A DNA stretch of 64,000 nucleotides. It comes from an uncultured Draconibacterium sp. GTDB lineage: Bacteria > Bacteroidota > Bacteroidia > Bacteroidales > Prolixibacteraceae. The translations under genes were made by a program, and so were the position numbers. Positions 33,539 to 41,939 of this stretch are shown here, one piece after another. The stretch spans positions 1-64,000 of the forward strand of contig NZ_CAJXTC010000030.1 of the NCBI RefSeq assembly GCF_913060805.1, in the 5' to 3' direction. Position 1 is the stretch's first letter. Each line of letters begins with the position of its first letter. Below the pieces are notes generated by a model. The model worked only from the letters and a program-made list of their open reading frames with translations, was not told where the DNA came from and did no database searches.

Positions 33539-34024
33539 TTAGAATAATCGGGTAGTAGAAGGCGTGTGCGAAAGTTCATGATTTAGTAGCCAGCGTTTGC
33601 GGTGTAAACCACCGGCATAACCGGTAAGTTTTCCTGAGCTTCCAACAATACGATGACAAGGAATTATGATCGGAATTGGATTTTTTCCGTTGGCCAGCCC
33701 AACTGCTCGCGTATTCTTTTCCGACCCGGATTGAATGGCAATATCGAGGTAGCTGGCCGTTGCCCCAAAATCTACTTTTTGCACCAGTTGCCAAATCTTT
33801 TGTTGAAATTCTGTCCCCTCAGGAGCCAATTGCAGGTTGAACTCTTTTCGTTCGCCGGCAAAATATTCATGTAGTTGACTTTCCGTCTCTTTTAAAATTG
33901 TTGGTTGAATATCTGAATCCTTAGTTTTTTCAGCATCAAAATAGATGGCCGTTAAATCCGTTTCTGTCGACTGAAGTTTGAGCCAGCCAACCGGAGAATC
34001 CATATATCGGGTAAATTGTGCCAT
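33539..34024 (-). CDS. ogt: Methylated-DNA-protein-cysteine methyltransferase (161 aa)
   Basis: Repairs O6-methylguanine in a suicide reaction. The active site PCHRIVGSSGKLTGYAGGLHRKRWLL is complete, with the nucleophilic Cys in IIPCHR (about 127). The N-terminal domain is short, as in Ogt/AGT. The start ATG at 34024 follows directly on the T-run of the hydrogenase terminator, so this gene needs its own promoter or read-through. Confidence 0.92.
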   Translation of the reverse strand: MAQFTRYMDSPVGWLKLQSTETDLTAIYFDAEKTKDSDIQPTILKETESQLHEYFAGERKEFNLQLAPEGTEFQQKIWQLVQKVDFGATASYLDIAIQSGSEKNTRAVGLANGKNPIPIIIPCHRIVGSSGKLTGYAGGLHRKRWLLNHELSHTPSTTRLF

Positions 34025-34027
34025 AAA

Positions 34028-34055
34028 AAATCCGGTACCAAAGATACCGGATTTT
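34028..34055. terminator. Bidirectional terminator between hydrogenase operon 2 and ogt
   Basis: AATCCGGTA and TACCGGATT form a perfect 9-bp stem with a seven-base loop, flanked by A and T runs. In the minus direction the T6 run ends directly at the ogt start codon. Confidence 0.8.
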
Positions 34056-34076
34056 ACTGTAAGTTAGGTTAGCAGG

Positions 34077-35867
34077 TTAATACCTTTCGCGTTTCGTATA
34101 TTTTGTATGCAATAAATGATGCGATACTTCACCAAGTGGTTCTTTCAGGAAATCTTTGTACAACTTCGTAATTTCATGATTCTCGTGCGATTTACGAATC
34201 GGCAATCCTTCGTCTTCGGCGTAAATCGCCTCGGCGCGTTTCTGCCGGATTTCCGGATTGGTAGGAATTGGCTGTCCACCACCACCGAGGCAACCGCCCG
34301 GGCAAGCCATAAATTCAACAAAATGATAATCGGCAGTTCCGGCACGCACTGATTCCATAACAGATTTGGCATTTATCAATCCGTGAGCAATGGCGCATTT
34401 TAGTTCAACACCATCTAGAAATGCCCACTCTTCAACCGGATTTTCAATTTTTATGGTTGCTTCGCGAATACCATCGCTTCCCCGTACCGGAGTAATATTC
34501 AGATTCTCAAACGGAACCTCACGGCCGGTAACAATCTCGTAGGCAGTACGCAAAGCGGCTTCCATAACGCCGCCGGTAGCTCCGAAAATTACTGCAGCTC
34601 CCGATGATTCTCCCATTAAACGATCGTATTTTGCCGGCTCCAGTTTATTGAAATCCAAACCGGCCTGTTTAATAAGGATCGCCAGCTCGCGCGTAGTTAA
34701 AACATAGTCGACATCGCGGTAGCCACTATCGTGCATTTCCGGCCGGAAGGCTTCATATTTTTTAGCGGTACACGGCATTATCGAAACCGAAACAATGTCC
34801 TCCGGTTTAATATTTCGAGCATTGGCGTAATAGGTTTTTACCAGCGCTCCGAACATTTGTTGCGGCGATTTGCAGGTCGACAGGTTTTTCAAATGTTCCG
34901 GGAACATGTGTTCAATGTATTTAATCCATCCCGGCGAGCACGATGTTGCCATTGGCAACGAAACCGATTCATCTTTATCGACTAACGCTTTTTTCAGGCG
35001 GGTAAGTAGTTCGGTTCCTTCTTCAATAATGGTAAGGTCGGCGGTAAAGTCAGTGTCAAGGACCGAATCGAATCCCAAACGTTTTAAAGCGGCCACCATT
35101 TTGCCGGTTATGCTTTTCCCGGGTTTCATTCCCAGCTCTTCGCCTAATCCCACACGCACGGCAGGCGCTGTTTGCACCACAACATGTTTGTTCGGATTGG
35201 CAATGGCTTCCCAAACTTCTTCAATGTAGTTTTTCTCAACCAGCGCTCCGGTAGGACAGTGGTTTACACATTGTCCGCAGTTGGTACAAACCACGTCGCG
35301 CATGGCTTTTTCGAAGAAGGTTGTGATCTTCATTTTATCGCCTTTGTGCGCCACAGTAAGCGCATTTACGCCCTGTAATCCGGCGCAGGTTCGCACACAA
35401 CGCTGGCAGCGAATACATTTGCTGTCGTCTTTAATTATCGACGGCGAATAAGCATCGATCGAGAAATGTTTTAAGGGAACCAGTTCGATAAAATCCTGGG
35501 TCATAATTTTATACTCCGAAGCAAGTGTTTGCAGTTCGCAGTTTCCGTTTCGGTAACATTTGGTACAATCGGCATTATGCTCGGCCAACAGCAGTTCAAT
35601 GATTTGTTTGCGCGAATTACGAACTTTTAAACTATTGGTAAGGATTTCCATACCTTCTTCGCACGGTGTTGCACAGGCCGCCGACAATCGGTTTTGCCCG
35701 GCTACCTCAACCACACAAACGCGGCAGTTTCCGGCAACGCACAAATCTTTATGATGACAAAGTGTTGGAATGGTAATTCCTTGTTCTTCTGCTGCTTCCA
35801 GAATGGTTTTTCCTGTTGTAATCTCAACCGGAAAACCGTTTATGGTGATGTTTACTTTTTTGCTCAT
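34077..35867 (-). CDS. Second [FeFe]-hydrogenase catalytic subunit, variant L1 motif (596 aa)
   Basis: Domains as in HydA at 10313: [2Fe-2S] (PTLCHHKDLCVAGNCRVCVVEV), His/Cys3 (HNADCTKCYRNGNC), two [4Fe-4S] motifs (CIRCQRCVRTC, CTNCGQCVNHCP) and the H-domain. Motif L1 reads TSCSPGW (about 307) where TSCCPxW is canonical: the first Cys, the proton shuttle, is kept, and the second, a ligand of the H-cluster cubane, is Ser. L2 is MPCTAKK and L3 is MACPGGCLGGGGQP, both normal. The DNA codons confirm Ser (TCG). It belongs to an operon with NuoE- and NuoF-like genes, order hydC-hydB-hydA. Confidence 0.93.
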   Translation of the reverse strand: MSKKVNITINGFPVEITTGKTILEAAEEQGITIPTLCHHKDLCVAGNCRVCVVEVAGQNRLSAACATPCEEGMEILTNSLKVRNSRKQIIELLLAEHNADCTKCYRNGNCELQTLASEYKIMTQDFIELVPLKHFSIDAYSPSIIKDDSKCIRCQRCVRTCAGLQGVNALTVAHKGDKMKITTFFEKAMRDVVCTNCGQCVNHCPTGALVEKNYIEEVWEAIANPNKHVVVQTAPAVRVGLGEELGMKPGKSITGKMVAALKRLGFDSVLDTDFTADLTIIEEGTELLTRLKKALVDKDESVSLPMATSCSPGWIKYIEHMFPEHLKNLSTCKSPQQMFGALVKTYYANARNIKPEDIVSVSIMPCTAKKYEAFRPEMHDSGYRDVDYVLTTRELAILIKQAGLDFNKLEPAKYDRLMGESSGAAVIFGATGGVMEAALRTAYEIVTGREVPFENLNITPVRGSDGIREATIKIENPVEEWAFLDGVELKCAIAHGLINAKSVMESVRAGTADYHFVEFMACPGGCLGGGGQPIPTNPEIRQKRAEAIYAEDEGLPIRKSHENHEITKLYKDFLKEPLGEVSHHLLHTKYTKRERY

Positions 35868-35888
35868 AATCTTTCTTTTTCCGGTTTA

Positions 35889-37073
35889 TTAATAAATCAT
35901 CTCTTCTCTAAAGTTCTCTACAATCGACGAGAACGAATTGGCCACCGATTGCCCCAATCCACACTTAGCCGTGTATTGCATCGTTTCGGTAAGACGCAAT
36001 AGTTTGTCGAGGTAGGAAGCAGGTTTTTCACCTCGTTTCACCGCTTTAATGCCCAGCAGCAATTGCTGGCATCCAACGCGGCACGGTGTACACTGGCCAC
36101 ACGATTCTTCGCGGAAAAATTCGAGGTAATTATCGAGCACATTAAACATCGAGCGCGAACTATTAAAAAGCATCATCGAGCCTCCGGTGGGCAGCGAAAT
36201 GCCCGTAAGTTTGCCTTTAAATCCAATGGCAGCATCTTTAAATTTTTTGCGCGGAACAAGAAAGCCTGAAGCTCCGCCAACCTGCACCGCTTTGGTATCG
36301 CCATCGCCAAATTCGTAAACAAAATCCTGCAAACTCATTCCCAGTTCCAACTCGTAAATACCCGGTTTTGGTGTATCGCCCGATACCGAGAACAACTTGG
36401 TGCCACGTGAGTACTGAACACCCAAATCGTAGAATTTTTTTGCACCGTATTTAAAAATAGTGAAAGTGTGCACCAACGTCTCCACATTGTTGATTACGGT
36501 AGGTTTTCCCTTGAAACCGGACTGCGTGGGAAATGGAGGTTTGTTACGCGGCTCGCCACGTTTGCCTTCCATCGATTCCATCAAAGCCGTTTCTTCGCCG
36601 CAAATGTAGGCACCGCTGCCCATAAAAATCGATATTTTGAAATCGAGATCCGTTTCTTTGCAGTAGTAGTCGAACTCGTCGATGACTTTGTTTAATTCGG
36701 GCAACAGAAATTTATATTCGCCCCGCAGGTAGATATAACCTCTTTTGGCTCCCGTAATATAACCGCAGATGGCCATGGCGGTAAGTACTTTGTACGGTAC
36801 GCGCGATAAAATCTCGCGGTCTTTAAAAGTGCCGGGTTCGCCTTCGTCGGCATTACAGATTACGTATTTTTCTTTTTCTTTTGATTCGGCGGTAAGTTTC
36901 CATTTTAGTCCGGTCGGGAAACCGGCTCCACCGCGTCCTTTTAACTCCGAACTGATCAGCTCGTTGATAAGATCTTGTGGTTTCTTTTTTAGTGTTGATG
37001 AGAGAATTTTTTCCCAGTCGTTTTCATTTCTGAAAATGAAATCTACACGTTTTAATTGATTTGAAGTTGCCAT
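35889..37073 (-). CDS. NuoF-like NADH-binding hydrogenase subunit (394 aa)
   Basis: Core NuoF only: GRGGAGFPTGLKW (about 48), CNADEGEPGTFKDREIL, GSGAYICGEETALMESMEG (FMN), SLBB-like middle, and the [4Fe-4S] site ESCGQCTPCRVGCQQLL with AKCGLGQS. It lacks both the N-terminal thioredoxin-like domain and the C-terminal double ferredoxin domain of HydB at 8502. Such short forms occur in NADH-linked hydrogenases that are thought to work without ferredoxin, e.g. in Syntrophomonas. There are 10 bases to the NuoE gene. Confidence 0.92.
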   Translation of the reverse strand: MATSNQLKRVDFIFRNENDWEKILSSTLKKKPQDLINELISSELKGRGGAGFPTGLKWKLTAESKEKEKYVICNADEGEPGTFKDREILSRVPYKVLTAMAICGYITGAKRGYIYLRGEYKFLLPELNKVIDEFDYYCKETDLDFKISIFMGSGAYICGEETALMESMEGKRGEPRNKPPFPTQSGFKGKPTVINNVETLVHTFTIFKYGAKKFYDLGVQYSRGTKLFSVSGDTPKPGIYELELGMSLQDFVYEFGDGDTKAVQVGGASGFLVPRKKFKDAAIGFKGKLTGISLPTGGSMMLFNSSRSMFNVLDNYLEFFREESCGQCTPCRVGCQQLLLGIKAVKRGEKPASYLDKLLRLTETMQYTAKCGLGQSVANSFSSIVENFREEMIY

Positions 37074-37083
37074 AATTGCCGGT

Positions 37084-37560
37084 TTAGTGATTCACATTTA
37101 CTTTCATATAACCCGTTAAAATCTCCCGCACTTTTTCTGGCGTGAGCTCGGTATAAATTTCATCGTTTATCAGCATTGCCGGTGCCTTATGACACCAGCC
37201 CAGGCAGTTGGTTTCAAGCAGCGTGAATTGTTTGTCGGGGGTGGTTTCCCCTAAACTAATTTTCAGCATGTCTTGTATGGCAAACAAAATCTGGTTTTTG
37301 CCTTTCATGGCACAGGTAATGGTTTTGCACACACGAATAATGAACTTTCCGGTAGGTTTGGTTTCAAGGAATGAATAAAAGGTGGCAGTTCCGTACACGT
37401 CGGCAGCCGGAATATCAATTTCCCGGGCGATCTCGATCATCGAACGTTCCGAAAGGAATTTTTCCTGTTCAACCACTCCTTGTAAAATGGGTAAAACACT
37501 CTCCCGGCTTCGACCATGTTTCTCCGCCAGGTCTTTAACTAACGTTTGGATTGGATCCAT
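37084..37560 (-). CDS. NuoE-like [2Fe-2S] hydrogenase subunit (158 aa)
   Basis: First gene of operon 2. Helical N-terminus (ESVLPILQGVVEQEKFLSERSMIEIAREIDIPAADVYGTATFYSFL-type) and four cluster cysteines, CKTITC and CLGWC. The second pair has a Trp where NuoE has Gly/Arg-type residues (compare CLRCVGAC in HydC at 12115). The size is normal. It probably transfers electrons next to the flavin subunit. It starts after the 444-base non-coding region at 37561-38004. Confidence 0.9.
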   Translation of the reverse strand: MDPIQTLVKDLAEKHGRSRESVLPILQGVVEQEKFLSERSMIEIAREIDIPAADVYGTATFYSFLETKPTGKFIIRVCKTITCAMKGKNQILFAIQDMLKISLGETTPDKQFTLLETNCLGWCHKAPAMLINDEIYTELTPEKVREILTGYMKVNVNH

Positions 37561-38004
37561 GAGGCAAGTTTTAGTTTTTAAAATTGGTTTTTAGTTGTTA
37601 TTGTTAAATAGAGCGCCGGCTAAGGCAAGATCAGTTGCTAGTTGTCGTATTGAATAAAGAAATAATTCTTTATTTTATTATAAACAAATGTAAGTAGTAA
37701 TCTCAAAAAAAAATAGTGCTTTTGTTTCATAACATGATGTTATTCAGCAGAAAACATAAATCGTAATTAAATCCGATTTTAAATAGATCGGATATCCTAA
37801 TATTTGTCATGTATAAATGTGTTCTATAAACGGTTCAAAAGGGTGAAGAATGCAATGTAGTCTAAATAAGGATAATTTTTTACTGCTACGATTTGAGATT
37901 CGTTAACAATTTATTTAAAGAAAATTAAAGGATGAAGCAACCTTTTTATGGTCTTTTTTGTCTAATTTTATAGAGCCATATAACAATTTAACAAGTTCAT
38001 TAAA
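37561..38004. promoter_or_regulatory. AT-rich divergent promoter region of hydrogenase operon 2
   Basis: A 444-base gap without any gene. It holds two inverted repeats: AATAAAGAA ATAA TTCTTTATT (37653-37674) and ATCCGAT / ATCGGAT (37771-37793). On the minus strand TTTG at 37688-37685 and TATTTCTT 20 bases on is a weak promoter. Nothing similar to a known redox-sensor site such as Rex (TTGTTAA-type) is seen. Confidence 0.5.
37653..37674. promoter_or_regulatory. Candidate operator of hydrogenase operon 2
   Basis: A perfect 9-bp inverted repeat with a four-base centre. It overlaps the suggested -7 box, 93 bases before the nuoE-like start codon. Confidence 0.4.
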
Positions 38005-38406
38005 ATGAAAACAGTATTAATCACCCATTTCGCATTGCTATTATTAATTATTCCCGGCATGAGTTGGGCCCAAATAGTAACCATAACAGGTTATGTTAAT
38101 AATGGTTCCAACGGAAAAGCAATGGAAAATGTAAGTATTTTTGAAAAGAATTCGGGAATCGGAACAATTACCAATCAGAATGGATTTTATAAGCTAATTC
38201 TCGATGAGGGCGATATTGATTTATCCATTACAAACGGTGGATTTAAATCGGTTTCGCACCATGTTGAAGCAGTTTCCGACACAACATTGGTAGTTAGTCT
38301 TCAGCCGCTGTTGAGCAGCAAAAACCGACAGAAGAAGAACGATCAGGTACATGCAGAGCTAAAACCTGAGAAGAAGAACGATCGAAAGGGATTAAAACTA
38401 TTCTAG
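38005..38406 (+). CDS. Small exported CarboxypepD_reg domain protein (133 aa)
   Basis: Signal peptide (1-22, ending MSWAQ), one regulatory-like beta domain (TITGYVNNGSNGKAMENVSIF ... GTITNQNGFYKLIL) and a Lys-rich C-terminal tail (NRQKKNDQVH, EKKNDRKGLK). Like the protein at 1251 it is a lone exported copy of a domain often found in front of outer-membrane receptors. The tail is unusually basic. No operon partner. The role is unknown. Confidence 0.75.
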   Translation: MKTVLITHFALLLLIIPGMSWAQIVTITGYVNNGSNGKAMENVSIFEKNSGIGTITNQNGFYKLILDEGDIDLSITNGGFKSVSHHVEAVSDTTLVVSLQPLLSSKNRQKKNDQVHAELKPEKKNDRKGLKLF

Positions 38407-38431
38407 CGATTTATATCGCCGACAGTTATTT

Positions 38432-40081
38432 TCATTTTCTTTCCACAATTTCTTTAATAATTTTTCCCTGGCACTTATCGGGTAACGGCACTGATATTAA
38501 TTCGGCCAGTGTTGGTACCAGGTCAACAGCGTTGTGCGTTGTGCTAATTGTTTGTGCTTTTATTCCTTTTCCCCAGATTACGATCGGAATCCGCGATTGA
38601 TCGGTGTAGTTGGCGCGTTTGTATTTATAACCGGGTTGCCAGCCTTCTTTTAAAGTGTAAATAAAATCGCCCGAGCGGTTTTTGTGGTAAGTATTATACA
38701 GTGGTTCGAACAATCCGTTTGCCGAACTTCCCTGTTCCAACTGGAAAGCGGGCATCGATACCTGCACCCCGGTAAACTGGTTAATGAAATTTGACGAAAC
38801 CTCGCGCAATTCATTCAAGGTTACATTATCGTTATTGCTAATAATATCGTGATCGAGATACAACTGAAGATTGGAATAATGTTCGATCCATTTCTCCTCG
38901 CCGTAGGTAATATTCAGATAAGAAGTTAGCAGCGCGATGGCACTCTCCACATTAAAATAATCAACCGTTAGGTGAAATTCCTCTTTCAGGTACTCAACTG
39001 GGTACGAAGCTGATGTGTTTGCCGTAAGGAAAAACAGTACATTGTCTTTTCCGAATTTCTGTTCGGCGGCATCAATCAATTCGCCAATGTACTGATCGAG
39101 ATACAGGTAAGTATCTTCCATTTCGAGCGATGCCGGACCGAATGAACCATTTTCATAATCCATACTTGAAAATACTGCCGTAACAAAATCGGTTACGTTA
39201 TCCGTTCCAATTTCCTCGTTTTCCAACAAACGCAGGGTAAAATCCTTTATCATCATATTGGCCGAAGGCGTTGTTTTAAACGGTCTGAAATCGTTGGTGC
39301 GGCTAATGTATTTGTTTATGGAATGCGGATAAGTATTAAACTCTCCAAAATAACCACGCTCGAGCAGGTAGTCGTCGCGCAGGCTTTCAGTGTATTCGGT
39401 TTCCGGAAGCAGCGTTGTCCAGGTGCGGTGACTATAAATATCAGCATAATTTTCGCTGTTGAACAAACGCACCCAGTCCGGGAATGTACTTACATAAAAC
39501 GAGCTCGAGATCATTCTTCCCGATTCGGTGTCGAACCAGTAAGCTCCGTCGGCAGCATGGCCGGCAGCAAAAATCGCCGATTCGCGGTTTAAAGCAGCGC
39601 TAAATATTTTAGCTTTTCCTCCGCTTAATATTTTCAAATTATCCGTAAGTGTTGTCGATAGCAGATTCTGAGGCGATGCGGCACCGGCTTTGGTATCGGC
39701 ACCAACCGTAAAATAGTAATCGTCTTCGGTGCTGTCAATTTCCTTTTTTTTCAGGCGGTCGTACCATGTATTCGAAACAATTCCGTGAATTGACGGATGA
39801 ACTCCGGTAAAAAGTGTTGCTGTTCCGCTGGCGTAGTTTTGTTCGTGCAGCGTAAGTTTTACATTCTGGCAAACTGCCCCCTGTGTATAGATTTTTTTAA
39901 ATCCGTTGGGCTGAAATTTGTCCCAATAACGTTGAATGTAATCGGGGCGCATGTTTTCAACAACAATACCAATTACTACTTTGGGTTTATCGCTATTAAG
40001 CGGTTCATTGTTTTGGGCCTGAGTTTGGCCACCATGAAATAAAAGAATAAAACCTAAAACTAGAACTACACCTGCCTTCAT
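38432..40081 (-). CDS. Alkaline-phosphatase-superfamily protein with lost metal ligands (549 aa)
   Basis: Signal peptide (1-22), then the fold of PafA-type alkaline phosphatases/NPPs (VENMRPDYIQRYW, HPSIHGIVSNTWYDR, MDYENGSFGPASLEMEDTYLYLD, IPIVIWGKGI, DLVPTLAELISVPLPDKCQG). The normal metal ligands are changed: first Asp is Glu 42 (VENMR), nucleophilic Thr is Tyr 83 (NYASGTAT), the H of DYxGH is Gly (DYENG), the late DH pair is Asn-Thr (LTANTSAS), and the last His is Lys. Only the Asp of DYENG remains. Probably a binding or structural pseudoenzyme in the periplasm. Confidence 0.88.
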   Translation of the reverse strand: MKAGVVLVLGFILLFHGGQTQAQNNEPLNSDKPKVVIGIVVENMRPDYIQRYWDKFQPNGFKKIYTQGAVCQNVKLTLHEQNYASGTATLFTGVHPSIHGIVSNTWYDRLKKKEIDSTEDDYYFTVGADTKAGAASPQNLLSTTLTDNLKILSGGKAKIFSAALNRESAIFAAGHAADGAYWFDTESGRMISSSFYVSTFPDWVRLFNSENYADIYSHRTWTTLLPETEYTESLRDDYLLERGYFGEFNTYPHSINKYISRTNDFRPFKTTPSANMMIKDFTLRLLENEEIGTDNVTDFVTAVFSSMDYENGSFGPASLEMEDTYLYLDQYIGELIDAAEQKFGKDNVLFFLTANTSASYPVEYLKEEFHLTVDYFNVESAIALLTSYLNITYGEEKWIEHYSNLQLYLDHDIISNNDNVTLNELREVSSNFINQFTGVQVSMPAFQLEQGSSANGLFEPLYNTYHKNRSGDFIYTLKEGWQPGYKYKRANYTDQSRIPIVIWGKGIKAQTISTTHNAVDLVPTLAELISVPLPDKCQGKIIKEIVERK

Positions 40082-40297
40082 ATTCTAAACTGATTTGAGC
40101 AGCCAAAAGTAAACAATTTGAATGCTTTCAACAAAGGATTTTCATAAAGCCAATAAAAAAATAGCTAACACAAAATATTGTTTGTCAGAAGATTGAGCTA
40201 ATGATCAAAAATAATTCTGAAAAAAGTGCGCAAAAGATTAGGGTGTGGGGATTCTGGTGCGGATTAGAGTTAGAAATAATCATTAAAATATAATGTC

Positions 40298-41344
40298 ATG
40301 AAAAAAATTATTGGATTTTCAGTTGTTGCATTAGCAATGTTCATGTTCTCGTGTAATACAAACACCGACGAAGGTATTGATATTCCTGAGATGAATGATG
40401 AACAGACCTTAAAATCGGCCGAAATTGCAGTGGCCGAAGTGCAGGCCGAAGCGGCAGTTACCGAATGTAATTACGAAGTTGAATTTTTTGCCAACGCCGA
40501 ACCTCTACTTACACGTTGGTGGCAAATGGGCAAATTTTTTGGATGGAGTAACAATCTGCGTTATTTCGAAAATCAGTGTCCGGATGTAACTATCGAAGAA
40601 GGTGGAGATACAGGTTATCCGCTAACGATTACGCTGAATTATGGCGATAGCACCGTGTTGAACAATGGCAAAGTGTTGAGTGGAGAAATTGTAATGATAA
40701 TCTCGGCGCCACGAAATAGCCAGGATTATTCACGATTTGTGAGCTTCAACGATTTTACGGTTGATTCGATGTTGATTTACGGAACCTCGGAAGTTGTAGT
40801 TGACAAACTGGATAGTACATTCCGCAAGTTCGAATCGGAAATGACTTTTGTTTATCCTGACGGAACCACCGTTACAAGAAGTGCCGACCGTGTTTGGCAG
40901 TGGCTGGAAGGACTTGATACACCAGAAATTCAAAGTGATGATGTTGTGATCATTACCGGCGAAGTTACCGGGTTAATTGTTTGGCCCGATGGAACCGAAG
41001 AAACCTACAGCAAAATAATTACCACTCCGTTAAAACGACTGGCAATGTGCCGATACATGGTTGAAGGTCTGGTTGAAGTTCAAGTTGGAGGCGATGTGGT
41101 TTCGTTACTGGATTACGGTTATAACGAAAGTGGCGAGGATTGCGACCATTATGCACAGCTGTCAACCGATGCCGGTAAAGAAGTTATCGACCTTTCGGAA
41201 AAAAATTATAACGGTCTGGCAAAACAGAATATGCATCAAAACCAACATCAGTATACTGGTGAAAACGGAAATCAAAATGGTAACCAGAATCAAAACGGGA
41301 ACCAAAATCAGAATGGAAACAATAACCATAACGGCAACGGATAG
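40298..41344 (+). CDS. Lipoprotein with Asn/Gly/Gln-rich C-terminus (348 aa)
   Basis: Lipobox MFMFSCN gives a lipoprotein signal with Cys 19. The body (about 60-300) contains paired segments of similar strand pattern (TLNYGDSTVLNNGKVLSGEI, and MTFVYPDGTTVTRSADRVWQWLEG with GLIVWPDGTEETYSK), suggesting a duplicated beta domain. The last 30 residues are almost only Asn, Gln, Gly and His (NGNQNGNQNQNG-type). I do not recognise the family. The following genes are an ECF sigma, FecR and a TonB receptor. A stem-loop at 41355-41397 separates it from them. Confidence 0.8.
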   Translation: MKKIIGFSVVALAMFMFSCNTNTDEGIDIPEMNDEQTLKSAEIAVAEVQAEAAVTECNYEVEFFANAEPLLTRWWQMGKFFGWSNNLRYFENQCPDVTIEEGGDTGYPLTITLNYGDSTVLNNGKVLSGEIVMIISAPRNSQDYSRFVSFNDFTVDSMLIYGTSEVVVDKLDSTFRKFESEMTFVYPDGTTVTRSADRVWQWLEGLDTPEIQSDDVVIITGEVTGLIVWPDGTEETYSKIITTPLKRLAMCRYMVEGLVEVQVGGDVVSLLDYGYNESGEDCDHYAQLSTDAGKEVIDLSEKNYNGLAKQNMHQNQHQYTGENGNQNGNQNQNGNQNQNGNNNHNGNG

Positions 41345-41354
41345 TGAGTAGTGG

Positions 41355-41397
41355 GAGATAATACCGGGATGTATTTCATGGTCTCCCGGTATTTCTC
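41355..41397 (+). terminator. Strong stem-loop after the lipoprotein gene
   Basis: AATACCGGGA pairs with TCCCGGTATT over 10 bp (41360-41393), with GAGA/TCTC outside. It has no T-run. It may be a protective 3' structure or attenuate read-through into the sigma factor gene. Confidence 0.5.
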
Positions 41398-41447
41398 AAT
41401 CCCGCAAATTGCTGTAACTTTAACTTTCTAATCATTGTTGCTGCGTT

Positions 41448-41939
41448 TTGACAAAAGAAGATTTCAAAAAGCTCTTTGATGAACATTTTAACCAGGTTCG
41501 TAACTATATGTTCTATCGTTCGGGAGATACCGAACTGGCTACTGATATTGCGCAGGAAACATTTCTGAAGATTTGGGAGAAGCAAAATAAAATTGACGAC
41601 GCGAGGGTGAAAGGCCTGCTTTTTAAAATTGCCAACAACCTGTTTGTGTCGTACTACCGAAAAGAAAAACGTTCTTTTGAATTCTTTAAAAATTATGAAC
41701 CGGAGGAGAAATCGCGCACGCCGGAAGAGGATTTGGTTTTCGAGCAATTGAAGGAAAATTACAGTCACGCACTGCAAAAAATGCCCGAAAAACAACGAAC
41801 CGTTTTCCTGATGAGCCGCGTTGATCAACTCACCTACAGCGAAATTGCCGAAATGGTTGGGGTAAGTGTAAAAGCCGTAGAAAAGAGAATGAAACTCGCG
41901 CTTCACTTTTTACGAACTAGTTTAAAAACAAATGAATGA
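41448..41939 (+). CDS. ECF RNA polymerase sigma factor (163 aa)
   Basis: Region 2 (FDEHFNQVRNYMFYRSGDTELATDIAQETFLKIWE) and region 4 (LQKMPEKQRTVFLMSRVDQLTYSEIAEMVGVSVKAVEKRMKLALHFL) are complete. It directs RNA polymerase to its own operon when released by the FecR anti-sigma factor. The start codon appears to be TTG 41448, because the next in-frame ATG lies inside region 2. It overlaps FecR by 8 bases. Confidence 0.92.
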   Translation: MTKEDFKKLFDEHFNQVRNYMFYRSGDTELATDIAQETFLKIWEKQNKIDDARVKGLLFKIANNLFVSYYRKEKRSFEFFKNYEPEEKSRTPEEDLVFEQLKENYSHALQKMPEKQRTVFLMSRVDQLTYSEIAEMVGVSVKAVEKRMKLALHFLRTSLKTNE

